Assembly (NCBI GenBank): GCA_964561145.1
Contig: CAZLNZ010000003.1
Coordinates: 97,730-161,729, forward strand
DNA from: RUG14300 sp964561145
GTDB taxonomy: Bacteria > Bacillota > Clostridia > Christensenellales > CAG-1252
Reading direction: 5' to 3'
Length of the DNA stretch: 64,000 nt
Made by a program: the position numbers and the translations under genes. Below, in pieces: positions 24,001 through 26,609 of the stretch (positions within the stretch are counted from its first letter, which is position 1; every line of letters begins with the position of its first letter). Under the pieces are notes generated by a model. It was not told the origin of the DNA. It searched no databases and saw only the letters and a program-made list of their open reading frames with translations.

Positions 24001-26491
24001 TATTAGTTCCTATGCTTTCAGTGGAAGCAAGCTTGTCAATCCCGTTATTCCTGCACATGTTGAAAAGATCGGAAGCTTTGCCTTTGATAATATCGGAAAA
24101 TTAGAGGAAATAAGTATTCCTTCAACAATTACCTCTATTGGAGAAGGTGCATTCTTGAATAATGAGGAAATCACATATGTTCACTTCCAAGGCGATGTTG
24201 CTAACCTTCCTCAAGTCGACAATGCTCAAATCTTTAGCTATAGCAGTAATCTGATCATTAAGCTCCCTGCAAATGCTACAACGGTTCTTGTATATTTAAA
24301 GAGCTTAATCGATGAGGCAAGCAACAGACTTTACTTCGATGGTTCCGATGTCAGAAGCGAGGAATACAAGGATAAGACTCAAAACATCTTCCCGTATACA
24401 CCTCAGAGCTGTTTTGACTATGACATAACCGAGGAGGGTGTATACCTAAATGGATTAAAGGCGGATCCCGAGCATGTCGATTGCACATATTGTCAAGATA
24501 GTATTTACTTACCTGACACGCTTGAGGGAAGGGATATAATAGGTGTAAGATCGAGCTTTGGCTCAACTCTCGGAAGTGTAAGATATATCGAGTTTAATAC
24601 AGAGCTTCGCTACATTGAAGAGGGTGCGTTTGAGAATCTTTCGACACTTGCTAATGTATCGTTCGGCACAAGAGGAATAAGCAATCTGATAAGCATCGGC
24701 AACAATGCATTCAAGGGAACAGGACTTGAGGATCTTATAATTAATTCTGAGAAACTGGAAACCATTGGCGATTACGCCTTTGCAAATGTACCCTTGAAAA
24801 CAGTTAATGTCGCTAGTGTTGAAAGCATCGGAGCCTATGCATTTGCACAGGTCGGTGAAGGAAACAAGCTTGAAATCGGTGAAATAACGGTATTAATTAT
24901 AGGATTTAAGGGTGTTGGTACAATCGGAGAATATGCTTTTGCAAACAATACGCAGTTGACCACCTTTAGCCTTTTGAATACTCTTGTCGAAATCAAAGAG
25001 GGTGCTTTCTTCGCAAACAACCTAAGCAGTGCAACCTCACTTTCAATCAGTGATAAGGTTGAAAGAATAGGAGATTTTGCGTTTGCAAATACAAAAATAA
25101 AGGTTGTACCGCAAAACGTCGTCGAAATAGGACGCTTTGCCTTTGCGAGAGGTCTAATCAACGCTGTCGATGGCAGTAAGATAGATAATCCTAATCTCTT
25201 ATCCGAGGATGCTATAATAAATACTACCTATGACGAGGCAACCTTCTCTAATGTCAAACTAACCTCTATTGAGAGAATAGGTGAGGGTGCCTTTGGCGGA
25301 ACTTCTGTAACCTACTTTAACCTTGGAAGCTCTTTATTGTATATGTTCGCCCCTGAATTTAAGATGGTAAACGGCAATGCTTATGAGCTTGAGGGGGCTA
25401 TCGAGAATACACCTAAACTAACTTATGTAGATGTGGATTCGGGTAGCTATAAGGTTAAGAACGGCGCAATATACCATATAGACGGATTGAATACGGTTCT
25501 GATAGGTTATCCCAAGAACATTAGTAATTATTCAAAGGTTAATACCCTTTATCCGTCACATAATTCAAAGACTTACTTGTATTTAGGAAGCTTCCTTTGG
25601 GGACAACAGGGCGTAGTGATAGGTGCTAGAGCTTTCAAGGGTACGGAAATACAATACGTTAGACTTACAGACTCCTTCTCGAGAATTGAAAGGGAAGCTT
25701 TTGCCGATTGTGTATCCTTGGAAGGAATAGATATTTCACAATCGTTAGTAACCGAGATAGGTGATTATGCCTTCTATAATTGTATTAGCTTAACCGATTG
25801 TAAGGGTGGTAATGATTGTGCCAATATGTTTAGATGTGAGGATCAAAAACGTTATGGAGCGTGCTCCGGCTATAGCGGATTCATTTCTTGCTCTAGTTTG
25901 GAAAGGATAGGCACATCGGCATTCGAGGGTTGCTCAAAACTTGCGAGCGGACCTAATGCGGGATATCATCTGGTAATAGAAGCTAACGCATTTAAGGACA
26001 CCGCCATTACAGAACTTGACCTTATTGAAACGGTGGTTTATATTGGAGAGAATGCTTTCAATAATGTAAATCTTGTAAAGCTACCTATAATGGCGTATAC
26101 GGAGGAGAAATACAGGCTTGAGTTTGCAAACCACGCTTTTGCCGACAATGTTAAAATCTATTATGCTATGTTTAACGAAAAGTACGAATCGTCAGAAGGA
26201 CTTAGCGTTAATAAGATCGAAAATAATGATGTTGCGGAAATGGCGGTTAAGGCATACATCACCAATGGTAATAGCGTAACAGAGAGAGCACATTGGGCAT
26301 GGGGTCACTTCGATTATTCAGTCCAAGGTGACGCAATAATAGGTTTTGCAAGTACTTGTACCAATCACAACGGGTATCATTCGGGTGAAGCGATAATCGC
26401 TCCGTTGTATAATATTCACGGAGATAAGGTGACAATTTCCGACGGTGCTTTTAGCAAGTATACGGCAACAGTTACTCAGGTCGAACAATAG
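2..26491 (+). CDS. Giant BspA-like leucine-rich-repeat (LRR_5) surface protein, 5'-partial
   Basis: This reading frame is open to the left edge (no stop before the first Met at 47) and runs 8,829 codons to a TAG at 26489-26491, so the N-terminus and signal peptide lie outside the window. Most of it is LRR_5/BspA-type repeats of roughly 23 residues with the pattern I-x-x-x-A-F-x-x-C-x-x-L-x-x-I-x-I-P-x-S-V-x-x-I-G. Family members are usually secreted or surface proteins in adhesion and host or matrix binding. The repeats come in blocks, each opening with a short module ending in an I-V-I-P strand. Ig-like and Tyr-rich islands interrupt the blocks (listed separately). I see no LPxTG motif, C-terminal membrane span or S-layer domain; the protein ends in a partial block (...VTQVEQ). 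The frame is intact over 26 kb, which argues for selection. The specific ligand is unknown. It lies directly upstream of the pilus operon. Confidence 0.93.
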   Translation, partial: NNTKYSFVTQYDNGTMTSGALLNKDGTVLIGYLAVSNADTYVIPDTVKDIKNNAFEGASNLSKIVMSKSLENIGTNIFKGCTNLTEVDFGDNAYFVFDNGFIYNKNKTEIVYYLPSNNKARLTIPSTITSIRESAFENAPELESVVFSGKTDIGKNAFADCYDLYSVTFSSYAGYIHQGAFVGCSNLASVYVENDVDYVASGAFDNNSGVVFYSPDGANLELATENKYSFANCESITRFTYEISGGTASIESIDRLAYTDNNLSIILPAYINGYKVTSIGDKAFSEYGLSGVARLYSIYLPSTIEYIGSQAFYSCLNLKNIFFGGDIAVIGGEYQIGQDAFKDLSKDMLVINLQENSNLEQYFVKNYPDYTLSTDTDSCLTYIEKNGTITITGIKNHICSKSHSRIEIPEYITVGSGDNTKECLVTSISEGAFYESKLISIILPESVITINKNAFYGCSRLTSIYIPGVINIHAGAFENCTRLENVTISAGINTLGAYAFAGCSNLVDVYFRGDLIRGAGDIPLNIGDETSSSLKYTAFLNRDLTSINPKFYIPFYKLYNTGNDVIEQKTSAYSYFEKLTLEKGYSFNLINWRCDKKDQCGFEIELKGNEACIISYSGNDAKVVIPSLYYDVNGDAYSITKIGQNAFNSNIEGNSTDNVEEIFIGENINAIMDSAFAYMRNLRTITLPQCLDSLGSYAFVGCSKLTEIYFRGDVYSIGTGLVSNSSKELKIYGPQSGNVYNEFSKKAYSKYVNYNSVTDPECFNLMYDEREDCYTILSLKDHECTLGHINIVMPAYYKGSPIKVISSTTFNGQAKLYSLTISSEINRIYPGAFAGTDKLSEIYVDGNNKNYTFIDGVLTDYDTHSILYICLSNLVTYTIPDSIVTIKKGAFDGSIVENLFLNENVREIESGAFSGANKLSTISGLTHNNYFTYEHGGLYKLNGEEKSELIMYMFSLSNPSFDVPSTVTEIRSGAFHNAKNLKQIFFSSDANFAEDVFENNSEELIIYGVGSCYDVRYACMKAGINYRQTLSYDSFETVDREDGSLEISGFVSDIVIDENSVIYIPSYFNGKLITSIGAYAFANDIENLVGIALPESIENIGDNAFLNTSMTSISIGSNVTSVGLSAFESINLEEIFFAGDVELYEGAFTDYQPVDDSRLNIYYDGSNASLNRYFNSQSFISNLGKYIYVHDISSYTDDMLSNLCFEFEVEENGGSYAIVTSLKTHVCFGNHCDLVVPDRYYVVKEGSFLYVGEDIVSYPVTALGDEAFAHNKEILRLTLPSTINSIGTGALSDCMNLSEIVPGDGSPYTFERLYALIQNDDIELDEDVTYYDAVLNAEPDFKLVSVENVAGNTTAIRLDVNLIKGLASGQHVLKLYNGLGTELYSIIVNTSLNTVVYNTYAEPIVYVDNYALLTHSLIDLSNVQSIKLIASVDFEDNNNGIKISKGVLDGLKEGAHTLTLSYLKNGNANEVELILNVTLDGITVQGYEDVKSVEYKEGVLYKFSEGQSEYNDSPIKLLESLVVYIAVNEDDSFVVPDSVKSIENGAFYGIKALNKVTIGKGVESIGNDVFVGCVSMNEFVVSQDNHNFFTDAYGALYRYNSDDKSSATFIAYPANSVGMVHWLGSDIPVTEILSGAYAYAQNLKTIYVESYIGSPSKGEGVFNSLASLAQEGGINIYMPSYGKTENGIYTEIGCGFEHYINSLIEEGYNINLYTHTHKDCFEYNGSGDSIVGLKAHECNSDHKNIVIPIYANGELITSLGDYAFEGTDVESVRILDKNNQFTIGYGAFADCDELTDIKLEEGSSYIFLSGILFKGNALHTVLASQKYVEIRFEESEIVDNVDVSSQESISVKIDTINKNGKQIQIAYVYDVNIVYQGAFAGNDNVELIYFSDKVTQIGIGAFSYCTQLTKLEIANGNKSYSFENGVLYNYSKSSLHTMLYSYAYDMNDSLYEVDNGASSALQNVSEIKARAFEGTNIARLKLPISLVVIGDRAFAHMDYLSYIYFESDVGNLTWGDNDILGIGYLSDEELSDFNSRKIIAYGPCGDNPDNTDSVEQKYSNLHLYFIHTYYGELPEESEMLESFEWYTGNTSMPAIYKPWTSYKNFDYIYVDAKDENSDNLAYIANMNTVKGANLESGYLEIVLPLYTYVQGSGEGIGDSEKRYKIVGIKEGALADHTEISSLTILYNVIEIEDAFMKGAYNVEEIIVMDNDNYVVTKPDKVNGILFTKDMSKIVVYLATSSLKRYSIPNSVTEIAKACFAYCSNLVNVTIPKSVTYIGSAAFSTSGISSITSNSEYYYFSNFALYGNGDNSLLHTYLSTGIGEAGSYVVPECVKEINDYAFEGNKNLTSIRIPEYNNQGIISSVGYIGKNAFAGMTALSEIYFEGYIDINKAVEVKPEDGFVLTFGEGQSLAVEGMRTSFAYAEDFYAGDLSVAVVVDGEYRYLFDDSYRIVSSGAVEEDKEIPDAEKHIADFDKWICGEYTVYIAFTFEETEYILPIIVKVEPIVDVFGGMNVKSFDLYAPEDSMIYHQIENYNYVNYVPYTPKSVLDYKVVTENSPVETYIIINGFNRNSASVLGKPDFRKGDITVIGDITSLVIPSYIENTLVTTISDEAFFSTDDDIELSKNLISDVEFTLDTKEVYQNVLENESYSVRLRKAVLNSSIKSFVSLNNLITIGASAFENADKLESITISKTVSEIGVGAFAYLDSLKEVKVSSQNISFVYEGGVLYESQGKLLHTAFNALFDSYYFETDKHVEKINSRAFEGVTAIRYLTVPIYTTEIGSCAFKNMSNLEEIYMTTNFAPPMDAFDGAMKGFIIYAPQGKALEAYANEHGYNYVEWNPKECFTYEISSTTGEVTILGLSGHSNCSGSHNDLVIPMYIDGYKVTVIGKGAFSNSVSAITSIVLPSSIHTISDSAFDGCTELTYLYIPYNVSKIGNDAFAACTHLTELVFIADCSSIGIDVFNGVNSNLVVYYAPSAKGQISAESSVVAAKTKAAGVSFNEGTPSTCFVTTIVTLDNEEVARIDSLKNHSCGYTHTNIVVPETIKGKKVVSIADYAFADSKTITSVSIPKYLRNIGVGAFNGCTSLGSFTIDSENEYIEYSEGGIYTLGYKDLLLVISSLCGETFTLNADTQNITAGALSGATVSTVIINSTLKTIEGGAFANCSKLEQISVDGEESNQTFTSENGVLFNNGMSNIVVYPSGKKAESYTVPEQVISISSGAFTGASNLVSVTIGSEVKTISDKAFENCTSLVDVQVLGNVTSVGVDLFLNVNSKLQVSSPYRGNALEYYCIEENHIFREANPLLYFKTSEDNMTKGTIAITGWNDIASLADTRDVLIPMYINDKKVTVIAERAFQFNQDIRTLIIPDSVTSVGVAAFNGASNLKSVLFGSNVESLFHNAFYQCTDLESLYFMGEKIKVYTDVFTGVDTANAEVYVSAEDRGLTLSELPIANTLRGVGFNVEDVNYSCCFETTAINGNELIITGLKGHVCTISHNNVVIPSSIISSNGRVSYVTSIANNAFANNSELVKITIPASVNNIGEGAFSGCERLTSIKLESEDYYVFENGALYNSSKTVLHTYLASNNALTFTVPKTVLTINDGAFRNAVNLTTITFNKDVLIGEHVFDGVSPNIIIFGPKYSEESHFTKLYSRFIYEYLYDIDFIPEVDADIQINIKDDAYFTGETFSDIDIGDSVFEFEYLDDDTVKITGYNPAKEPSVIVVPQYINDRRVSIIGAETFMDRSASGVILPDGLVEIEDAAFAGCENLERIVFPASVKKIGDNAFNGCKSLYEAYFVEEATLIGDNVFVNTYESEDGNFKIGIFGPKGGYLESCFDSELYNNGTSLNCFEYEFINNGEAVRISEIKNHTCSGNHNNVNIPNSINGKPVIELDSNLLRGNATIIKVKLPEGLTSIAAHFFENCTNLVSVEIPDSVTTIGDYAFYKCTSLSSIVFPYISRIGKYALAYCYSLTDVIIPDSVLSLTNAEGLFKNCQGLVSVRLSKIIEELPDSFFENTTSLREIYYYDAIHRLGLPPRLYKIGASCFRKSLLPSQANPNEALSFDNLLYIGDKAFADTEIGAFDVTNVEELGVGVFANCYSLSLTGANDKYLVEGSILYDLYRSPLIDNDAQGSSVSTEVDLTSLGSSTAKPNLITPKTEVIDGNQYVYIGSLNLVGEIDKKENNRKLAENTVTVAFTNIVDGRSVLCAPDLIVEEELSGETLYKFYKVPTTFRDFAGDYDVTISYTYNYNAYVDSFIYKGYSLFGSTSDTQTDSINTLKFGAVQNAYVTYEKASENEGEEPIQQRIDFDSEKPWSAYFSHDDAKGTVTIIDSLRELDESLGDCTITLHLEIGTTSSTEEYEATFTYKSDTYSILVKNALNTVPSGTKLGELNLGGEIKFTRKNNSGEYDYYYNGVKLDYINGIVYNADLYAKVKKQVDEGEMYLDAINVIKAFALEGCTDIQTLVIGEYIEEIQEGTFIDVSNLIEVGVMNGNDKFAIYSLGHNDPDYAYVGGAVLKMNQTDEGTPIKDENGVTTYTLISYLSTNTVTSFTIPDSIIDHNKNVPTSIHVTHIGDYAFAYNELIEAVNLEGVTHIGEYAFANCSAIKYVNIPKGLNYIGAHAFDGTSLKTIYFESGIGNGLTDDEIAQSLVNGIIGESLEVSKKENTIVKEDGSINLLSTEYVIYSNLEVFLCTSDGSFTYIDDERVTTDILLPASKVTVNYENNKTQVGYIRYTYPEEIRYCDNGDNTAAIKCNGVIIGTIKGGSFESVDNFDNLVSSITFNHDSVIDLREDGSVWYAIRYFNGDNYENSTQKGIINANENGFSGGLGEALFGDNVEVIIYCPFEQSEQNLVYKYASGYLVNESNTPLTYKTVSSVGEFTYSVINGDEVRINGLVNPGTLKEIKVPESINGMKVTSIVDFAFKGDTMLESVILPESITTLGSKVFYNCSALRQLYVEGIISSLGVDIFQGCNLDKLSVYGIVATELDNYCQEAGVSFNVGTYWGCFEIYTDGDSVWIAGLVNHHCNTSHKYITIPSEINGMKVIGIMSGAFRDSDVISVTISCADSYTIRANAFEGATKLRTFYMLDNGYDALIEKNAFDDSAAGITFYTANNGVFSSDITNGSIHNAYISAITISDAFIIKDVAGGVEIVGMYMGEDIDYKKVRIPDRINGKNVVSIGNLAFMANSELETIILGDYVKKIGEHAFEECDNLTYIFLPDALESIGKNAFADCTSLVSIMLGENVSSIGDGAFRGCTSLKELRISNNSPEVGEGILDGIKGSIDFIEIHSSATSLYSYFRNNYSTKATFIENLSTADKYKECFNYEVVLNDDYYGDYIIITGLKSHTGCAVGNHKDVVLPSTIGGLSVKMIQERAFDGNTTMQSFTAEHGQGLIVGEGAFQGCKNLGVVDLGKVQRIDLYAFRKCGALASLTFSVLQNTVIGEKTQYKGEWQYNLADVFEGCSNLCNVIIDDSYIPSGRSAGYYSENGAIYSRENVLLLCYNINSTVFAPDKATSIAPGAFSGCINIETIVLPDTVKVFDTSLLFDEVNSKIMTNLSKIYVNGDITIIGTEGLDGITIYYPSGKSVQDAAGNSYNTNTIKYIPQESFEFNLRVDNMKDGETYVLNGVSYTYIEAISAWYENTGTYSLVVDDLYKKNTYYVYEDLKEEGNIFYQFIDGVFDKVDVVSDMFKDIDRNYIIYSVSGAPSLIEVSVVNGLVYYKSDLLRSVKKESLYTRYSALLENGGEYIFSYIYANNGEYYTYNANTIAFEKLTQDIGKIYAMRKVELLEANGYEYYVRSSDDALIPVTANLFVYDEFYNNSYYFLDNDNVFKKVEVIKVNSASAYLDESYKVFYNGQEVYINGANGRSKVTVNDLYIQRFIHLKSGLEMSLYAYERLSDNAVFYSVADGDVNNATEKYDLYEIQKVVTGTTKGSIISQKKDNWENTAEYNSNVNLPDFSYINGISYAVVEIGAYGFKESTIESIKISGNVSVVADGAFDSSEKLSEVTFDDSVITIGGNVFSGCNNLKTVNIGENVNEIKGNIFTSREYTIDNDAISADTDVIVNVASNNQSFDDDPQDHMILSRDRCILYAYYGIGGENGNEFGTVVIPEGVSRIVKGAFRYAVGIEGEKEIQITKIILPTTLRTIEAGAFDDMPYLNQVVFRSEMKDIGYDEASDTTIAPSHADSFTIYGIEESLIEEYANKHNIPFRAYVQEGAFGLQTSVSDVGGVINRTATIISVDSEKLRSALIIPSSITIKGNGVETQYKVTEIGSAVFYGQGSIKTIVIPEGVQKIGSNAFCELNNLEKVIILGVNSLTIGDSAFAYAPKLEMLYIEDNRTVVLPTRNPFKGCSDSFVVYGTQNVIQGILVGNSFESFGVDTSIVDPSSAMEVFNINDNYTVIKGFNGNITAGSNNSILEIPSYVNGAKVIGIENERSTLYNILTGITIPNGVTYIGDNSFSNYRFTEVVLPGSITSVGSSAFSLNSKSLKVYVEKDISIGTNAFTVTNGGTITFYAPTNVPNIEAYKEKINNDSSLNFTVEIVYYSPVEYFEYEKKGVEISITGLSQLGQEQGKIVVPRYIEGRKVTEIGNGAFAHNDKLLRLSLPEDLKAMGDYLFVGTFENIDDDRVYEAYRQGVLSDSDYVEYTEVEFRGVNGEFTLDKSTMSIIRTYKSDDVDCVELIAVLPSYSSDVYQINSNITYIAPGAFAGVNITSFGGDADNSKGYTLQSFRSEVGKPLYTALIHDNYELIAVLSSAYDTNNTSTMTIPTQITTIAPYAFYGYNNEDVTTIQLGGSIVEIGEGAFENARRIQSFALDPESSIYQIQSRTFYGCESLEEMPLIESLKLIGKNAFQGSGLRSITNLPELLFTISEGAFMGCEALVEVVIPDNVTTIGKDAFKGCISLTEIDIPDSVSVIGEGAFSETSIERVTLPEAIEEIADRLFENADKLKEIVALGSIKRIGDYAFMGTTSLKSIPQNITKLVTEIGEYAFAQSGLSSVTFGEYITVIPAHAFENCKYLVEVNLPGTITDIGDYSFYGLNGQIDIDNDDLTIDISKPSEVKVGEEIYSLSTIKHKNYYLVADGLSIRVEGGRITVNDQSVQASTEEKDGTTYKVARVGSLELILSNNKLTVKGAFSLNLSYGLTKIQFGINVKALGKYAFAKCALTNVLISDGIESVGDYCFQGNASLEDVVIGSGLTDLGKGAFSGAVELKIINVSSRNTTFTNMDDGILFQREIVDGVYTGNVILKVYPAGLIPSGTDRMYQLPSNTVGIEANAFEYSKLITVNVPSSVKYIGKDAFAGATDLVNIFFDGDISIDVDEEVFNGINFKSYVDSNGNYIKVNEDYIKLIKGFIEAENGEYVYLNGQYVEYSEELDFSVTPIRYSLKLFVKSGNGIYYAQGDNLFILDESGTVPGVRYDIVSDEEIRYTVANLVIDCTEGSELEAYLKAWGYTMIDFGQDVSSVETTGIVVVRHTAKDCFEYVEGDYITITGLKDDGHNHSSIVIPTYINGKEVKTIAANAFRDMGITSFGLSRYIDNVQDGFIYGNNLERVYVASIPNVEFDPSDPESERYSSNPNFYVQNGVNASGSYTVLLGNINAELTIIAYASSSTTAEYIIPEEVTAIGYGAFANNEYLKNVVINDSITEIPQYAFANDTLLQGVLDVNNVYVFNTGKNVITIGEGAFMNDKHLIKVNLNKVENIDYKAFAGCISLQNLVWTTENSDQTNSYGDYRFDNENKILYYIESEKLLLHTFISTSPLIGVDKKVVLPEQFDNESVTGFGSYAFYGVTERIENLVVPYNPVGGSVSVGVGAFLENRIYNIYFEGDMYADYPEESIFRGKSEGKAGVMVYLPFGSMLVNNLKSFGISYKFVSSRDDLTYRVANSELYGDYMVVTGMNTRVKSLDLVIPYYIEGIRVRDIDNNAFKGSRIVSVELFDNISSLPEYAFEDCVDLAVANLKATQFEELSKGVFKGARSLTEVYLSEYVEIIGEEAFMNTALTELPECDSLRIISSYAFSGSKLVNPVIPAHVEKIGSFAFDNIGKLEEISIPSTITSIGEGAFLNNEEITYVHFQGDVANLPQVDNAQIFSYSSNLIIKLPANATTVLVYLKSLIDEASNRLYFDGSDVRSEEYKDKTQNIFPYTPQSCFDYDITEEGVYLNGLKADPEHVDCTYCQDSIYLPDTLEGRDIIGVRSSFGSTLGSVRYIEFNTELRYIEEGAFENLSTLANVSFGTRGISNLISIGNNAFKGTGLEDLIINSEKLETIGDYAFANVPLKTVNVASVESIGAYAFAQVGEGNKLEIGEITVLIIGFKGVGTIGEYAFANNTQLTTFSLLNTLVEIKEGAFFANNLSSATSLSISDKVERIGDFAFANTKIKVVPQNVVEIGRFAFARGLINAVDGSKIDNPNLLSEDAIINTTYDEATFSNVKLTSIERIGEGAFGGTSVTYFNLGSSLLYMFAPEFKMVNGNAYELEGAIENTPKLTYVDVDSGSYKVKNGAIYHIDGLNTVLIGYPKNISNYSKVNTLYPSHNSKTYLYLGSFLWGQQGVVIGARAFKGTEIQYVRLTDSFSRIEREAFADCVSLEGIDISQSLVTEIGDYAFYNCISLTDCKGGNDCANMFRCEDQKRYGACSGYSGFISCSSLERIGTSAFEGCSKLASGPNAGYHLVIEANAFKDTAITELDLIETVVYIGENAFNNVNLVKLPIMAYTEEKYRLEFANHAFADNVKIYYAMFNEKYESSEGLSVNKIENNDVAEMAVKAYITNGNSVTERAHWAWGHFDYSVQGDAIIGFASTCTNHNGYHSGEAIIAPLYNIHGDKVTISDGAFSKYTATVTQVEQ
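4019..4446 (+). other. Ig-like island 1 inside the giant LRR protein
   Basis: This stretch of about 140 residues lacks the A-F LRR signature. It consists of alternating hydrophobic strands with two copies of a motif resembling G-x-H-x-L-x-L-x-Y (SGQHVLKLYNGLG and EGAHTLTLSYLKNG), as in bacterial Ig-like folds where a G-x-H/Y corner precedes the last strands. It separates two LRR blocks and probably acts as a spacer or binding domain. The fold assignment is by pattern only. Confidence 0.55.
7178..7520 (+). other. Ig-like island 2 inside the giant LRR protein
   Basis: This segment of about 115 residues between LRR blocks has no LRR repeat. It ends with the sequence CGEYTVYIAFTFEETEY followed by a hydrophobic strand, resembling the G-x-Y-x-V-x-I-x-F strand pair that closes many bacterial Ig-like and MBG-like domains; similar corners occur in the 2,378-residue MBG protein further downstream. 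Function unknown. Confidence 0.5.
12446..13183 (+). other. Double Ig-like island 3 inside the giant LRR protein
   Basis: This non-LRR stretch of roughly 245 residues contains two likely Ig-like units. The first ends at AGDYDVTISYTYNYNAY, the second at LGDCTITLHLEIGT, and both are the G-D-Y/C-x-x-T-I-x strand pattern typical of bacterial Ig-like repeats. It is the longest interruption of this type in the visible part of the protein and lies about mid-way. Assignment is by strand pattern and the conserved G-D corner. Confidence 0.5.
16799..17845 (+). other. Tyr-rich non-LRR island in the giant LRR protein
   Basis: About 350 residues have no LRR signature and are very rich in Tyr. They are built of short beta-hairpin-like units such as NTYYVYEDL, NGEYYTYNANT, NSYYFLDNDNVF, EVYINGANG and NAVFYSVADGD. 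The look recalls aromatic hairpin repeats of cell-wall-binding proteins, but the choline-binding W-x-x-x-x-G-W-Y signature is absent. I do not recognise a family. Two shorter stretches with the same character lie at 21105-21400 and 21962-22390. Confidence 0.5.
21105..21400 (+). other. Short non-LRR hairpin island in the giant LRR protein
   Basis: This stretch of about 100 residues follows an LRR block and has alternating strands (KNYYLVADGLSIRVEGG, TYKVARVGSLELILSNN) before the LRR pattern resumes at VKALGKYAF. It resembles the large Tyr-rich island at 16799-17845 and the one at 21962-22390. No family recognised. Confidence 0.4.
21962..22390 (+). other. Second short Tyr-rich island in the giant LRR protein
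   Basis: About 140 residues with Tyr-rich hairpins (NGEYVYLNGQYVEYSEEL, NGIYYAQGDNLFILDESG) lie between an LRR block and the next Cys-containing block start at 22409. The units are similar in style to those at 16799-17845. No known domain recognised; possibly a ligand-binding insert. Confidence 0.4.
25780..25940 (+). other. Cys-rich insertion in the last LRR block of the giant protein
   Basis: A short loop inserted between two LRR repeats carries seven Cys within about 45 residues (C-I-S-L-T-D-C-K-G-G-N-D-C, then F-R-C, G-A-C, I-S-C, E-G-C). Elsewhere the protein has scattered single Cys, mostly in the A-F-x-x-C position. The cluster could hold disulfides or a metal; neither can be decided from sequence. 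Confidence 0.5.
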
Positions 26492-26500
26492 TGGATCGAA

Positions 26501-26540
26501 ATCCTTGATAACGTCCTATTATGAGGGGGTTATCGAGGAT
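26501..26540 (+). other. Hairpin after the giant LRR gene
   Basis: An inverted repeat of 12 bp with one G-T wobble (26501-26512 with 26529-26540) and a 16-nt loop lies 10 bases after the stop codon. No T-run follows; the next bases are the -35 box of the pilus promoter. It may terminate weakly or act in mRNA 3'-end processing. Confidence 0.5.
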
Positions 26541-26548
26541 GCTCCGTA

Positions 26549-26578
26549 TTGACAAAGTATAACAAAATATATTAAAAT
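26549..26578 (+). promoter_or_regulatory. Sigma-A-type promoter of the pilC-pilM operon
   Basis: TTGACA at 26549-26554 is followed after 18 bases by TAAAAT at 26573-26578 (five of six matches to TATAAT). The predicted start is about 25 bases upstream of the pilC ATG at 26610, with AAGGAG at 26598-26603 in between. The pilus operon therefore need not depend on read-through from the giant gene. Confidence 0.7.
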
Positions 26579-26609
26579 AATAAGACGTCCTACGACGAAG
26601 GAGAAAATA

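Larger units (their letters stand above)
1136..26380 (+). repeat. Recurring Cys/His module opening LRR blocks in the giant protein
   Basis: About 25 LRR blocks start with a module of the type (C)F-E/T-Y ... I-x-G-L-K, then a turn, then I-V-I-P and a strand leading to the first A-F repeat. In eleven copies a Cys stands before the Phe and the turn carries H-x(1-2)-C-x(3-4)-H, or the variant H-x2-C-x2-C. From first Cys to last ligand these are 1136-1210, 2285-2365, 3611-3694, 5159-5227, 8531-8614, 9023-9109, 10406-10483, 11534-11614, 14999-15073, 15947-16045 and 24410-24493 (the H-x2-C-x2-C variant). The last block, 26306-26380, has His in place of the first Cys and C-x2-H-x3-H in the turn. The remaining copies lack both the first Cys and the turn ligands, apart from partial ones near 1800 and 22409. 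Metal binding is inferred, not shown. Confidence 0.8.

Noticed and set aside
1136..26380. The Cys/His modules as cytoplasmic-type zinc fingers indicating an intracellular protein
   Set aside because: BspA/LRR_5 proteins are secreted and the Ig-like islands support a surface location; the site is more likely structural.
26450..26500. Possible premature stop or frameshift at the end of the LRR giant
   Set aside because: The sequence after the TAG shows no LRR-like translation; a hairpin and a consensus promoter follow at once, so this is the natural end.
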